From DATGKR01 sp035294565 (GTDB lineage Bacteria > Actinomycetota > Acidimicrobiia > Acidimicrobiales > Palsa-688), in the NCBI GenBank assembly GCA_035294565.1, contig DATGKR010000193.1, forward strand, positions 1-16,473: DNA of 16,473 nucleotides, in the 5' to 3' direction. The notes under the pieces are model-generated. The model did not search any database, had not been told where the DNA came from, and saw only the letters and a program-made list of their open reading frames with translations. This document shows, piece after piece, positions 8,005-14,921 of this stretch. How positions within the stretch are numbered: the first letter of the stretch is position 1; each line of letters begins with the position of its first letter. A program made the translations under genes and the position numbers.

Positions 8005-8013
8005 GAAGGAGGG
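8005..8013 (+). promoter_or_regulatory. Strong Shine-Dalgarno deciding the rimP start
   Basis: GAAGGAGGG contains a full AGGAGG core (8007-8012), 9 nt before GTG 8022. It is by far the strongest ribosome binding site in the window, and it fixes the rimP start against the in-frame upstream GTG at 7932. Confidence 0.85.
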
Positions 8014-8021
8014 TTCCGGCA

Positions 8022-8612
8022 GTGACATCGTTGAGCGCAATACGCGACCTCGTCGAGCCGGCCCTCGTCTCCTCGGGGCTCGAGCTCTGGGACGTCGAGG
8101 TGTCACGCGACACCGTCCGGTTGCTGGTCGACAGGCCTGGAGGGATCGACCTCGACTCGTTGGCCGCGGTCGCCGGGCGGGTCGTCTCACCACTGCTCGA
8201 CCAGCACCCCGAGTTGACCCCCCCGGGCCGGTTCAGCCTGGAGGTCTCCAGCCCGGGCGTCGAGAGGACGCTTCGAAGCGTGGACCAGTTCCGCCGCTAC
8301 GTGGGCAGCGTGGTGACCGTCAAGACCGCCGAGCCTGTCGCCGGGTCCAGGCGTCACCGCGGCCGTCTCGTCGACGTGGACGAGACCTCAGTGCGTGTCG
8401 TCCCCGATGACGGGCCGGCCGACACGGTCGTCGAGCTGCGCTACGAGCAGATCCAGCGTGCCCGCACGGTCCTCGACTGGTCCCCCGGCGGGAAGGGCAC
8501 GTCGTCGCGGCCACGCGCAGCCCGCCCAGGTGCGGGCGTCGCGGCCGGGCCGCCCCGACATCACCAAGCATCCCGGCGGCCTTCCCCACCGATCGACCCG
8601 AAAGACAGCTGA
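8022..8612 (+). CDS. rimP: Ribosome maturation factor RimP
   Basis: RimP binds pre-30S particles and helps 30S subunit maturation. The protein is 196 residues. The N-terminal alpha/beta domain runs to about residue 85 and includes LELWDVEVSRDTVRLLVDRPGGIDLD and the family motif SPGVER at 77-82. A C-terminal SH3-like beta domain follows (VVTVKT, HRGRLVDVDETSVRVV). The last ~40 residues are an Arg/Pro/Gly/Ala-rich tail beyond the normal fold. The start is GTG 8022, chosen for the ideal Shine-Dalgarno. It is the first gene of the rimP-nusA-ylxR-infB operon and the stop is only 2 nt from the nusA ATG. Its expression probably depends on readthrough of the leader terminator. Confidence 0.95.
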   Translation: MTSLSAIRDLVEPALVSSGLELWDVEVSRDTVRLLVDRPGGIDLDSLAAVAGRVVSPLLDQHPELTPPGRFSLEVSSPGVERTLRSVDQFRRYVGSVVTVKTAEPVAGSRRHRGRLVDVDETSVRVVPDDGPADTVVELRYEQIQRARTVLDWSPGGKGTSSRPRAARPGAGVAAGPPRHHQASRRPSPPIDPKDS

Positions 8613-8614
8613 GC

Positions 8615-9919
8615 ATGAAAGACCTGAGCATCGACTTCCTCGACGCCCTCCAGCAGATCGCCAAGGACAAGGGCATAAGCGTCGAAACGCTCCTGGACGC
8701 CCTCGCCAACGCGCTGGTCGCCGCTTACAAGCGCCTGCCCAACGCGGCGGAGGAGGCCGTTGTCACGATCGACCCCGACACGGGGGAGATCAAGGTGTAC
8801 GGCCAGGAGCTCGACGAGGACGGCAACGTCGTGCGCGAGTGGGACGACACCCCGAGGGACTTCGGCCGCATCGCCGCTCAGACGGCCAAGCAGGTGATGA
8901 CCCAGCGGATCCGCGAGGCCGAGCGTGACCTCAAGTACGAGGAGTACGCCGGACGCGAGGGAGACATCGTCACGGGCATCGTCCAGCAGTCCGAGAACCG
9001 CTACATCCTCCTCGACCTCGGCAAGGTGGAGGCGCTGCTGCCTCTCGCCGAGCAGGTCCCGTCCGACCGACCTGAGCACGGAGCCCGCCTCAAGGCGTAC
9101 ATCGTCGAGGTCCGCAAGACGTCGAAAGGCCCTCAGATAGTGGTCAGCCGGACCCATCCGGGGCTCGTCAAGCGCCTCTTCGAGCTGGAGGTACCCGAGA
9201 TCCTCAACGGCGTGGTCGAGATCAAGGCCGCCGCCCGGGAACCCGGCCACCGCACGAAGATCGCCGTGTGGTCGAACGACCCGAACGTCGACCCGGTGGG
9301 GGCGTGCGTCGGGGCGAGGGGGGCTCGGGTGCGGATGGTCACCAACGAGCTGCGCGGCGAGAAGGTCGACATCGTCCCTTACTCCGAGGATCCCCGGGAG
9401 TTCGTCATGCGCGCACTCCAGCCGGCGAAGGTGAAGGAGGTCCACCTGGACGAGGAGTCGGGGACGGCCACCGTTGTCGTACACGACTTCCAGCTGTCGC
9501 TGGCCATCGGCAAGGAAGGCCAGAACGCCCGTCTCGCCGCTCGGCTCACCGGGTGGCGAATCGACATCAAGAGCGAGACCCAGATGGCGGAGGCCCAGAT
9601 GGCCGACGAGCAGGCCTACGCCGAGCAGGATTGGGCGGAAGGTGAATGGGTCGAGACCGAGAGCGGCGAGATGGTCTGGCAGCCAGCCGAGGGAGGGGAG
9701 GCTGTCTCGGCGGCCGAATGGTCGCAGGCGTCGGAGCCGGGGCCCGAGGAAGCCGCAGCCGGCGGGGGTGCTGCGCTCGAGGAAGGCGCCTCGGGCGCGT
9801 CCGGCGATACGGGCGAGTCCGGTAGCTCGGGCGCGTCTGGCGATGCGGGCGCGTCTGGCGATGCGGGCGTCGCGGCCGGCGAGGCGGGGATAGTCACCCG
9901 CGCAGAGGAGGGCGTCTAG
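8615..9919 (+). CDS. nusA: Transcription termination/antitermination factor NusA
   Basis: NusA binds RNA polymerase, promotes pausing and intrinsic termination, and takes part in rRNA antitermination. The 434-residue protein has an N-terminal polymerase-binding domain (to about 110) and an S1 domain (about 113-190, REGDIVTGIVQQSENRYILL). Two KH domains follow: KH1 with DPVGACVGARGARVRMV near 225-241 and KH2 with AIGKEGQNARLAARLTGW near 297-314. Residues after about 330 form an acidic, low-complexity tail containing four tandem six-residue repeats (see repeat at 9797-9868). Most actinobacterial NusA proteins end soon after KH2, so this tail is longer than usual by my recollection. ATG 8615 is 2 nt after rimP, so translation is probably coupled. 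Confidence 0.97.
   Translation: MKDLSIDFLDALQQIAKDKGISVETLLDALANALVAAYKRLPNAAEEAVVTIDPDTGEIKVYGQELDEDGNVVREWDDTPRDFGRIAAQTAKQVMTQRIREAERDLKYEEYAGREGDIVTGIVQQSENRYILLDLGKVEALLPLAEQVPSDRPEHGARLKAYIVEVRKTSKGPQIVVSRTHPGLVKRLFELEVPEILNGVVEIKAAAREPGHRTKIAVWSNDPNVDPVGACVGARGARVRMVTNELRGEKVDIVPYSEDPREFVMRALQPAKVKEVHLDEESGTATVVVHDFQLSLAIGKEGQNARLAARLTGWRIDIKSETQMAEAQMADEQAYAEQDWAEGEWVETESGEMVWQPAEGGEAVSAAEWSQASEPGPEEAAAGGGAALEEGASGASGDTGESGSSGASGDAGASGDAGVAAGEAGIVTRAEEGV
9797..9868 (+). repeat. Four tandem 18-bp units in the nusA 3' end
   Basis: Units at 9797-9814, 9815-9832, 9833-9850 and 9851-9868 encode ASGDTG, ESGSSG, ASGDAG and ASGDAG in the nusA frame. The last two are identical in DNA, which suggests recent slippage or unequal crossover; the second unit is the most diverged. 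The array stays in frame and lies in the disordered acidic tail. Confidence 0.93.
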
Positions 9920-9930
9920 CGCCGCCCCCC

Positions 9931-10209
9931 GTGGGACCCGTCCGGACCTGCGTCGGCTGCCGGCAGCGCGATCAGGCCGGTAACCTGGTCCGGGTCGCTC
10001 GTCTCGAGGACGGGTCGCTTGTCCTCAGCCGGTTCGCTCCCGGCAGGGGGGCCTGGTTGTGCCGGGATGCGGAAACCGGCTCTGCCAGGTCCAGCTGCTT
10101 GGAGGTGGCCATCCGCAAGGGCGCCTTCTCGAGGGCGTTCCGGGCGGGCGTATCCCCCTCGGCGGCTGCCGCGCTGAGATCGACCGTCGCTCGACGTGCG
10201 AACATATAG
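9931..10209 (+). CDS. ylxR: YlxR family RNA-binding protein (RnpM/DUF448)
   Basis: A 92-residue YlxR-family protein, encoded between nusA and infB as in most bacteria. The family hallmark PVRTCVGCRQR is at residues 3-13, followed by LVRVARLEDG, GRGAWLC and the basic helix IRKGAFSRAFR. In Bacillus subtilis the homologue binds the RNase P RNA and modulates RNase P (RnpM). In other bacteria it has been described as a nucleoid-associated regulator, so the role here is not settled. The start is GTG 9931, the only start that keeps the conserved N-terminus. The nearest purine-rich tract (GAGGAGGG, 9905-9912) is 18 nt away, too far for a normal Shine-Dalgarno. It shares the reading frame of infB. Confidence 0.93.
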   Translation: MGPVRTCVGCRQRDQAGNLVRVARLEDGSLVLSRFAPGRGAWLCRDAETGSARSSCLEVAIRKGAFSRAFRAGVSPSAAAALRSTVARRANI

Positions 10210-10210
10210 G
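10205..10210 (+). promoter_or_regulatory. Weak -10-like box before infB
   Basis: TATAGG overlaps the ylxR stop codon and would place a transcription start about 28 nt before the infB TTG. TCGACC at 10180-10185 is a poor -35 with a 19-nt spacer. Such AT-rich hexamers are rare in this sequence, so it is recorded, but the evidence for an internal infB promoter is slight. Confidence 0.25.
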
Positions 10211-10245
10211 TCCAACCCCTACGAAGAAGGGACTGTCGCAGCAAC

Positions 10246-13200
10246 TTGCCGAAGAAGATCCGGGTCTACGAGCTAGGCAAAGAGCTCGGCCTCACCAACA
10301 AAGAAGCGCTCGACCTGTGCCTCCAGCTAGGCATCGGGGTGAAGAGCCACTCCTCCAGCATCGAGGAGCAGCAGGCCGACCGGGTCCGCCGCAAGGCCGA
10401 TCAGGAAGGGCTGCGCCGCCCCGTGCAGGCACCGGAGCCGGAGGCTCCCCAGCAGGCCGCCGCGGAGCAGGGCGGACGTGAGCCTGCCGCTCCGAGAGCC
10501 GGAGGGTCCGGCAGGGTCGTGTCGAGCCGCCCGGCTGCGGCCCCTGCTCACGCTGCCGGCCCGGCTCACGCTGCCGGCCCTGCTCACGCTGCGGCCCCGG
10601 CGACTCTCGAGGCCACCCCTTCCTCTGCGCCGCCGCCCGCCACCGCGCCGCCTGGCACGACACCGACGGTTCCCGCGCGACCGGTCGCGCCCGCTGCTGC
10701 TGCGGGGGCTTCCGCTGCTGCGCCTCCTGCTTCCGTCGAGGGCCCTACCACCGCGTCGGCAGTCCACGCCGCCCCATCGGCGCCTGCCACTTCAACGGGT
10801 GGACCCGCCACGCCACCCTCTGCCGCCCCTTCGAGCGGTCAGCGTTCAGCCGGAGGCTCCTCCGCGACGGCAGCGGCGCGTGCCGCCACCCCGGCCGCTA
10901 CTGCAGCACCGCGTGCGGCCGCTTCAGGCATTCCCACGGAACAGCGGACTGGGCGGGGAGCAGCCGGCCCGATCCCCCCCGGGACCGAGCGTGCCGCCGC
11001 CCCTTCGCGTGCGGCTAACCCGCCCGCGCCCGGCGGCCCTGCAAGCACCCCGCCCGCCGCCCAGGGACGCCGCGCTCCCGGCGAAGAGATACGGCCCGAC
11101 GGCTCGTCCGCCCCCCGCCGCCCGGGTGGCACCCCGCCGGCGCCACGCCCCGGTTTGCCCCCAGGGACACCGCAGCCCGGGGGCCCGATGCTGTCCGCAT
11201 CCGGAAAGCCGATACCGCCGCCGCCGGGGGTTCGCCGTCCGCCGATGTCGGCCTCGGGCAAGCCCATCCCCCCACCTCCGGGGCGGGGGGGTCCCGCCCG
11301 TCCCGGATCAGCCGGCGTTCCCCGGTCGCCTGGAGGGCCGGGGATGGGCAGGTCCGCCCCCGGTGGCGGCGCCCGCACCTCCACGAGGCCGGGCCCCTCC
11401 GGTGCCGGCTGGACCCGTTCGGGACCCCCGTCCGGCATGCGGGGCGGCCCCGGTGGCGGCCCAGGAGGACCACCGCGGGGGGGCGGTCCAGGAGGCGCCT
11501 TCGGTCGCGGCGGTCGTCCGCCCGGTCGGCGCAGGTCGGGGCGCCGCCGGCGCAACGTCGAAGAGCTCGAAGCGCAGGAGCTCACCCACTACACCCCATC
11601 CAACGCCCCGGTACCCGAAGGCGAGATCATCGTCGAGCGTGGCTCGACGGCCCAGGAGCTCGGCCCGAAGCTGAACCGGTCTGGCGCGGACGTGGTGCGT
11701 TTCTTGTTCCAGCAGGGCGAGATGGTCACCACCACCCAGTCCCTCTCGGACGAGATGATCGAGCTGTTCGCGGCTGAGCTCGGTGCCAACGTGCGCCTCG
11801 TGGACCCCGGCGAGGAGAAGGAGGCCGCCCTCCAGGCCAAGTACTTCGACGACGAGGAGGAAGACGAGGCCAACCTGCGGCCGCGGCCGCCCGTGGTCAC
11901 CGTCATGGGCCATGTGGACCATGGCAAGACACTTCTCCTCGACCGCATTCGGGAGACCAACGTGGTCGCCGGGGAGGCCGGGGGGATAACCCAGCACATA
12001 GGTGCATACCAAGTCGAGTACCAGGGGCAGCGGATCACGTTCATCGACACGCCTGGCCACGAGGCTTTCACCGCGATGAGAGCGCGCGGTGCCGAGGTCA
12101 CCGACATCGTCATCCTCGTTGTCGCCGCCGACGACGGCGTCATGCCCCAGACCGTCGAAGCGCTCAACCATGCCAAAGCGGCAGGCGTACCCATCATCGT
12201 CGCCATCAACAAGATCGACCGTGAGAACGCCGATCCCAACCGTGTGATGCAGCAGCTCTCCGAACACGGCCTGGTCCCCGAGAGATGGGGTGGCGACACG
12301 ATCATGGTGGAGATCTCCGCACTGCAGAACCTCGGCATAGACGAACTGCTGGAGCAGGTGCTCCTCGTGGCAGAGATCGAGGAGCTGAGGGCCAACCCCG
12401 AGGGACGCGCCCGAGGCGTCGTCCTCGAGGCGAACCTCGATCCGGGCAAGGGTCCCGTCGCAACGGTGATCGTGGAGACGGGCACGCTGCGCACAGGCGA
12501 TTCCGTGGTCGCCGGCGCGTCCTGGGGCCGGGTGAAGGCACTCCTCGACGAGAACGGGGATCAGGTCAAGGAGGCGACTCCCTCCACCCCGGTGCAGGTC
12601 CTCGGGTTCGACTCGGTTCCGTCGGCAGGCGACGAGTTCCGAGTGACCGAAAAGGCCAAGACGGCCCGCGACATCGCCGAGCAGCGGGAGCAGCGCTTCA
12701 GGGCGGCGGATCTGCGGCGAACCTCCTCGGCTACCGGCACCGGCGCGAAGCTGGAGGACATCTTCGAGCAGATCCAGCGCGGCGAGACCGCGACGCTGAA
12801 CCTGGTGCTCAAGGCGGACACCCAGGGCTCCCTCGAGGCGGTCACGGAGAGCCTCAAGAAGTTGGAGCGCGACGAGGTCAAGCTGTCGTTCATCCACCGC
12901 GCGGTGGGAGGAATCACCGAGAACGACGTCACCTTCGCAGCGGCATCCAACGCCACGATCATCGGTTTCAACGTCCGTCCCGACCGGGGAGCCCGCGAGC
13001 TAGCCGAGCAGCACGACGTGGAGATCCGCACATACGAGATCATCTACAAGCTGATCGAGGACATCGAGTCCGCCATGGTGGGCATGCTTGCCCCCGAGTT
13101 CGAAGAGGTGATAACAGGCGAGGCGGAGGTACGCGAGATATTCCGGGTACCCCGTGTCGGCGCTATCGCCGGCTGCTACGTGCGCCACGGCACCATCACC

Positions 13201-13398
13201 AGGGGGTCGAAGGTGCGTTTCCTTCGCGACGGAGTGATCATCTGGAAGGGCTCCATCACCTCGCTCAAGCGATTCAAGGAAGACGTGCGCGAGGTTCACG
13301 AGGGGTTCGAGTGCGGCATCGGGCTGTCCAACAACCAGGATCTCCGCCAGGGCGACGTGATCGAAACGTACGAGGAGCGGGAGATACCTCGCACGTAA
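10246..13398 (+). CDS. infB: Translation initiation factor IF-2
   Basis: IF-2 is the GTPase that brings initiator fMet-tRNA to the 30S subunit and promotes 50S joining. The 1050-residue protein starts with an IF2_N domain (KKIRVYELGKELGLTNKEAL). Then comes a very long Ala/Pro/Gly-rich linker (about 60-430) ending in an Arg/Gly-rich stretch, and a second IF2_N domain near 452-510. The G domain shows GHVDHGKT at 555-562, DTPGH at 601-605 and NKID at 655-658; the residue after KT is Leu where Ser is usual. Beta-barrel domain II, the IF2 core domain (TLNLVLKADTQGSLEA) and the C-terminal fMet-tRNA-binding domain (EVREIFRVPRVGAIAGCYV) follow. The start must be TTG 10246: no ATG or GTG lies between the ylxR stop and the conserved N-terminus, and the purine tract AAGAAGGGA is 13 nt upstream, farther than ideal. 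Confidence 0.97.
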   Translation: MPKKIRVYELGKELGLTNKEALDLCLQLGIGVKSHSSSIEEQQADRVRRKADQEGLRRPVQAPEPEAPQQAAAEQGGREPAAPRAGGSGRVVSSRPAAAPAHAAGPAHAAGPAHAAAPATLEATPSSAPPPATAPPGTTPTVPARPVAPAAAAGASAAAPPASVEGPTTASAVHAAPSAPATSTGGPATPPSAAPSSGQRSAGGSSATAAARAATPAATAAPRAAASGIPTEQRTGRGAAGPIPPGTERAAAPSRAANPPAPGGPASTPPAAQGRRAPGEEIRPDGSSAPRRPGGTPPAPRPGLPPGTPQPGGPMLSASGKPIPPPPGVRRPPMSASGKPIPPPPGRGGPARPGSAGVPRSPGGPGMGRSAPGGGARTSTRPGPSGAGWTRSGPPSGMRGGPGGGPGGPPRGGGPGGAFGRGGRPPGRRRSGRRRRNVEELEAQELTHYTPSNAPVPEGEIIVERGSTAQELGPKLNRSGADVVRFLFQQGEMVTTTQSLSDEMIELFAAELGANVRLVDPGEEKEAALQAKYFDDEEEDEANLRPRPPVVTVMGHVDHGKTLLLDRIRETNVVAGEAGGITQHIGAYQVEYQGQRITFIDTPGHEAFTAMRARGAEVTDIVILVVAADDGVMPQTVEALNHAKAAGVPIIVAINKIDRENADPNRVMQQLSEHGLVPERWGGDTIMVEISALQNLGIDELLEQVLLVAEIEELRANPEGRARGVVLEANLDPGKGPVATVIVETGTLRTGDSVVAGASWGRVKALLDENGDQVKEATPSTPVQVLGFDSVPSAGDEFRVTEKAKTARDIAEQREQRFRAADLRRTSSATGTGAKLEDIFEQIQRGETATLNLVLKADTQGSLEAVTESLKKLERDEVKLSFIHRAVGGITENDVTFAAASNATIIGFNVRPDRGARELAEQHDVEIRTYEIIYKLIEDIESAMVGMLAPEFEEVITGEAEVREIFRVPRVGAIAGCYVRHGTITRGSKVRFLRDGVIIWKGSITSLKRFKEDVREVHEGFECGIGLSNNQDLRQGDVIETYEEREIPRT
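10543..10596 (+). repeat. Three tandem 18-bp units in the IF-2 linker
   Basis: Units at 10543-10560, 10561-10578 and 10579-10596 encode PAHAAG, PAHAAG and PAHAAA in frame. They differ by one to a few bases and lie in the disordered linker, so length change here should be tolerated. Confidence 0.9.
11194..11283 (+). repeat. Duplicated SASGKPIPPPPG motif in the IF-2 linker
   Basis: The 12-residue motif SASGKPIPPPPG is encoded at 11194-11229 (residues 317-328) and again at 11248-11283 (residues 335-346), exactly 54 bp apart. The codons differ between copies although the peptide is identical. This suggests an old duplication held at protein level rather than recent slippage. Confidence 0.88.
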
Positions 13399-13409
13399 TA
13401 GCGCTCGAA

Positions 13410-13673
13410 GTGGACCTGCGGCTCCGCGACGTTCACTCCCTGAAGGAGAAGCGATCCGTGGTCAAGCCGATCGTTGAAGGCGCACATCGCCGTTTCGCGG
13501 TGGCCTCCGCCGAGGTGGACCACCATGATTCGCTGCGCCAGGCGACCCTCGGCATGGCCTGTGTGTCCTCCGACGCCTCGCACGCATCTCGGGTTATCGA
13601 CGCCGTCGAGCGGTTCGTGTGGTCCTTCCCCGAGGTGGAGGTCATCTCCTGCCGGAGGGAATGGATGCGATGA
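13410..13673 (+). CDS. DUF503 family (YlxP-like) protein, start codon uncertain
   Basis: This small protein belongs to the DUF503/YlxP family, found between infB and rbfA in many bacteria and proposed to act in ribosome assembly or RNA binding; its function is not established. Recognisable residues are DVHSLKEKRSVVKPIVEG, the VASAEVDHHD segment and the end FPEVEVISCRREWM. Homologues begin with a Met directly before a strand like HVxxLEVDL. Here HVIALEVDL is intact in frame from 13392, but the codon at the expected Met is TCG (13389) and no ATG, GTG or TTG occurs before GTG 13410. The coordinates use that GTG, giving 87 residues and losing the first strand. Initiation at ATA 13398, which overlaps the infB stop (TAATA), is an alternative; GGGAG at 13379-13383 would suit a start around 13392-13398 better than GTG 13410. 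The 3' end overlaps rbfA. Confidence 0.82.
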   Translation: MDLRLRDVHSLKEKRSVVKPIVEGAHRRFAVASAEVDHHDSLRQATLGMACVSSDASHASRVIDAVERFVWSFPEVEVISCRREWMR

Positions 13674-14005
13674 AGCACCCGTACCCGAGGTCCGCTCGTC
13701 TCAACGAGGTCCTCCGGGAGATTCTCGCCGACGCTCTCGAGCGCATGGAGGACCTCGACGAGAGACTCGGGATGCTGACGGTCACCGCGGTCGAATGCGA
13801 ACCGGACCTTCGCCACGCCACCGTCTACCTCTCGTCGCTCAGCGAGGAGGAGGCCGGCGCCCTCGCCGGGGCACGGGTGCGGCTACAGGCTGCCATCTCC
13901 CGACAGGTCCGGCTCAAGCGGACGCCGCAACTGCGGTTCTCGGCGGACCCCGCCGTCGCCGCCGGGCAGCGAATCGAGGACATCCTGCGGCGCCTCGATG
14001 GCTGA
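13670..14005 (+). CDS. rbfA: 30S ribosome-binding factor RbfA
   Basis: RbfA binds the 30S subunit late in assembly, near the 5' part of 16S rRNA, and is needed for 16S maturation and cold adaptation. The 111-residue single KH-like domain shows RSARLNEVLREILADALERM, GMLTVTAVECEPDLRHATVYLS and the C-terminal LRFSADPAVAAGQRIEDILRRL. The start is ATG 13670, which overlaps the DUF503 stop as ATGA and lies 11 nt after GGAGG (13654-13658). An in-frame ATG at 13661 has only 2 nt to that site and is less likely. The stop lies within truB, an 8-bp overlap. Confidence 0.94.
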   Translation: MKHPYPRSARLNEVLREILADALERMEDLDERLGMLTVTAVECEPDLRHATVYLSSLSEEEAGALAGARVRLQAAISRQVRLKRTPQLRFSADPAVAAGQRIEDILRRLDG

Positions 14006-14870
14006 CGGCCTCCTGGTGGTGGACAAGCCGGCGGGGATGACGAGCCATGACGTGGTGGCCCGATGCCGCAGGCTCTTCTCTCAGCGGCGTGTGGGGCACG
14101 GCGGCACCCTCGACCCGGACGCGACGGGTGTCCTGCTGGTAGGGCTCGGCTCGGCCACCAGGCTCCTCCAGTACATGACCATCCTCCCCAAGAGCTACAC
14201 CGCCGAGATGGTCCTCGGCGCCGCCACGAGCACCCTCGACGCCGCCGGTTCGGTGGTCGGCGAATGGGACATGTCCGCGGTGACCCTCGCGCAGGCCCGT
14301 TCGGCAGCCGCTTCTCTTACGGGCGACATCATGCAGGTGCCCCCAATGGTGTCTGCGGTGAAGGTCGCCGGCCGCCGGCTACACGAGTTGGCGCGTGAGG
14401 GCGTGACCGTTGCACGAGAACCCAGACCCGTGAAGGTGCACCGCTTCGAGGTGATTTCCCTGCGAGGAGGAGTCCTCGATGTGGAGGTCGACTGCTCGTC
14501 GGGCACCTACGTGCGCGTCCTGGCCGACGACCTGGGCCGTGCCCTGGGCGGCGGGGCGCACCTCCGGAACCTCCGGCGCACAGCCGTCGGGCCGTGGACG
14601 GTCGACTCAGCCGTGTCCCTCGACGACGTCGGGCCGGCGCGCCTTCTCGCTCCCTCTGAGTGCCTGCCCTGGATGGAGGCGGTCACTGCCACGCCGACGT
14701 TGGCCGGAGCCGTCGGGCACGGAGCGGTCCTGCCCCGAGCCGCACTCGGCCTTCGCGGCCCCGGACCGTGGCGGATCCTCTCCGCATCCGGGGATCTCAT
14801 CGCCGTCTACGAAGCGCACGGCGAGCTCAACGCCAAGCCGAAGGTCGTGCTCGGCGTCCCCTCGGTCTAG
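13998..14870 (+). CDS. truB: tRNA pseudouridine(55) synthase
   Basis: TruB converts U55 of the T-loop of elongator tRNAs to pseudouridine and also acts as a tRNA-folding chaperone. The 290-residue protein begins GLLVVDKPAGMTSHDVV and has the catalytic motif HGGTLDPDATGVLL with catalytic Asp at residue 39. Further family elements are MVSAVKVAGRRLHELAREG (substrate loop) and CSSGTYVRVLADDLGRALG with HLRNLRRTAVGPW. The C-terminal ~70 residues carry a short extra domain. The ATG at 13998 overlaps the end of rbfA by 8 bp, so the two are probably translationally coupled. It is the last gene of the tightly overlapping block before ribF. Confidence 0.96.
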   Translation: MADGLLVVDKPAGMTSHDVVARCRRLFSQRRVGHGGTLDPDATGVLLVGLGSATRLLQYMTILPKSYTAEMVLGAATSTLDAAGSVVGEWDMSAVTLAQARSAAASLTGDIMQVPPMVSAVKVAGRRLHELAREGVTVAREPRPVKVHRFEVISLRGGVLDVEVDCSSGTYVRVLADDLGRALGGGAHLRNLRRTAVGPWTVDSAVSLDDVGPARLLAPSECLPWMEAVTATPTLAGAVGHGAVLPRAALGLRGPGPWRILSASGDLIAVYEAHGELNAKPKVVLGVPSV

Positions 14871-14907
14871 AAGCGGACCGGCCGCGTCGCGTTCTTCGCT
14901 CGCCCGG

Positions 14908-14913
14908 TAGCCT
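14908..14913 (+). promoter_or_regulatory. Candidate -10 box for leaderless ribF
   Basis: TAGCCT, again within CCGGTAGCCT, ends 8 nt before the ribF ATG at 14922, and no Shine-Dalgarno intervenes (CGACGTCG). No good -35 is visible. The ten-base match to the ispG box at nearly the same distance from the start codon is the main support. Confidence 0.52.
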
Positions 14914-14921
14914 CGACGTCG

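Noticed and set aside
7932..8021. Extension of rimP to an in-frame GTG at 7932
   Set aside because: It would translate the terminator hairpin, and the ideal Shine-Dalgarno at 8005-8013 points to GTG 8022.
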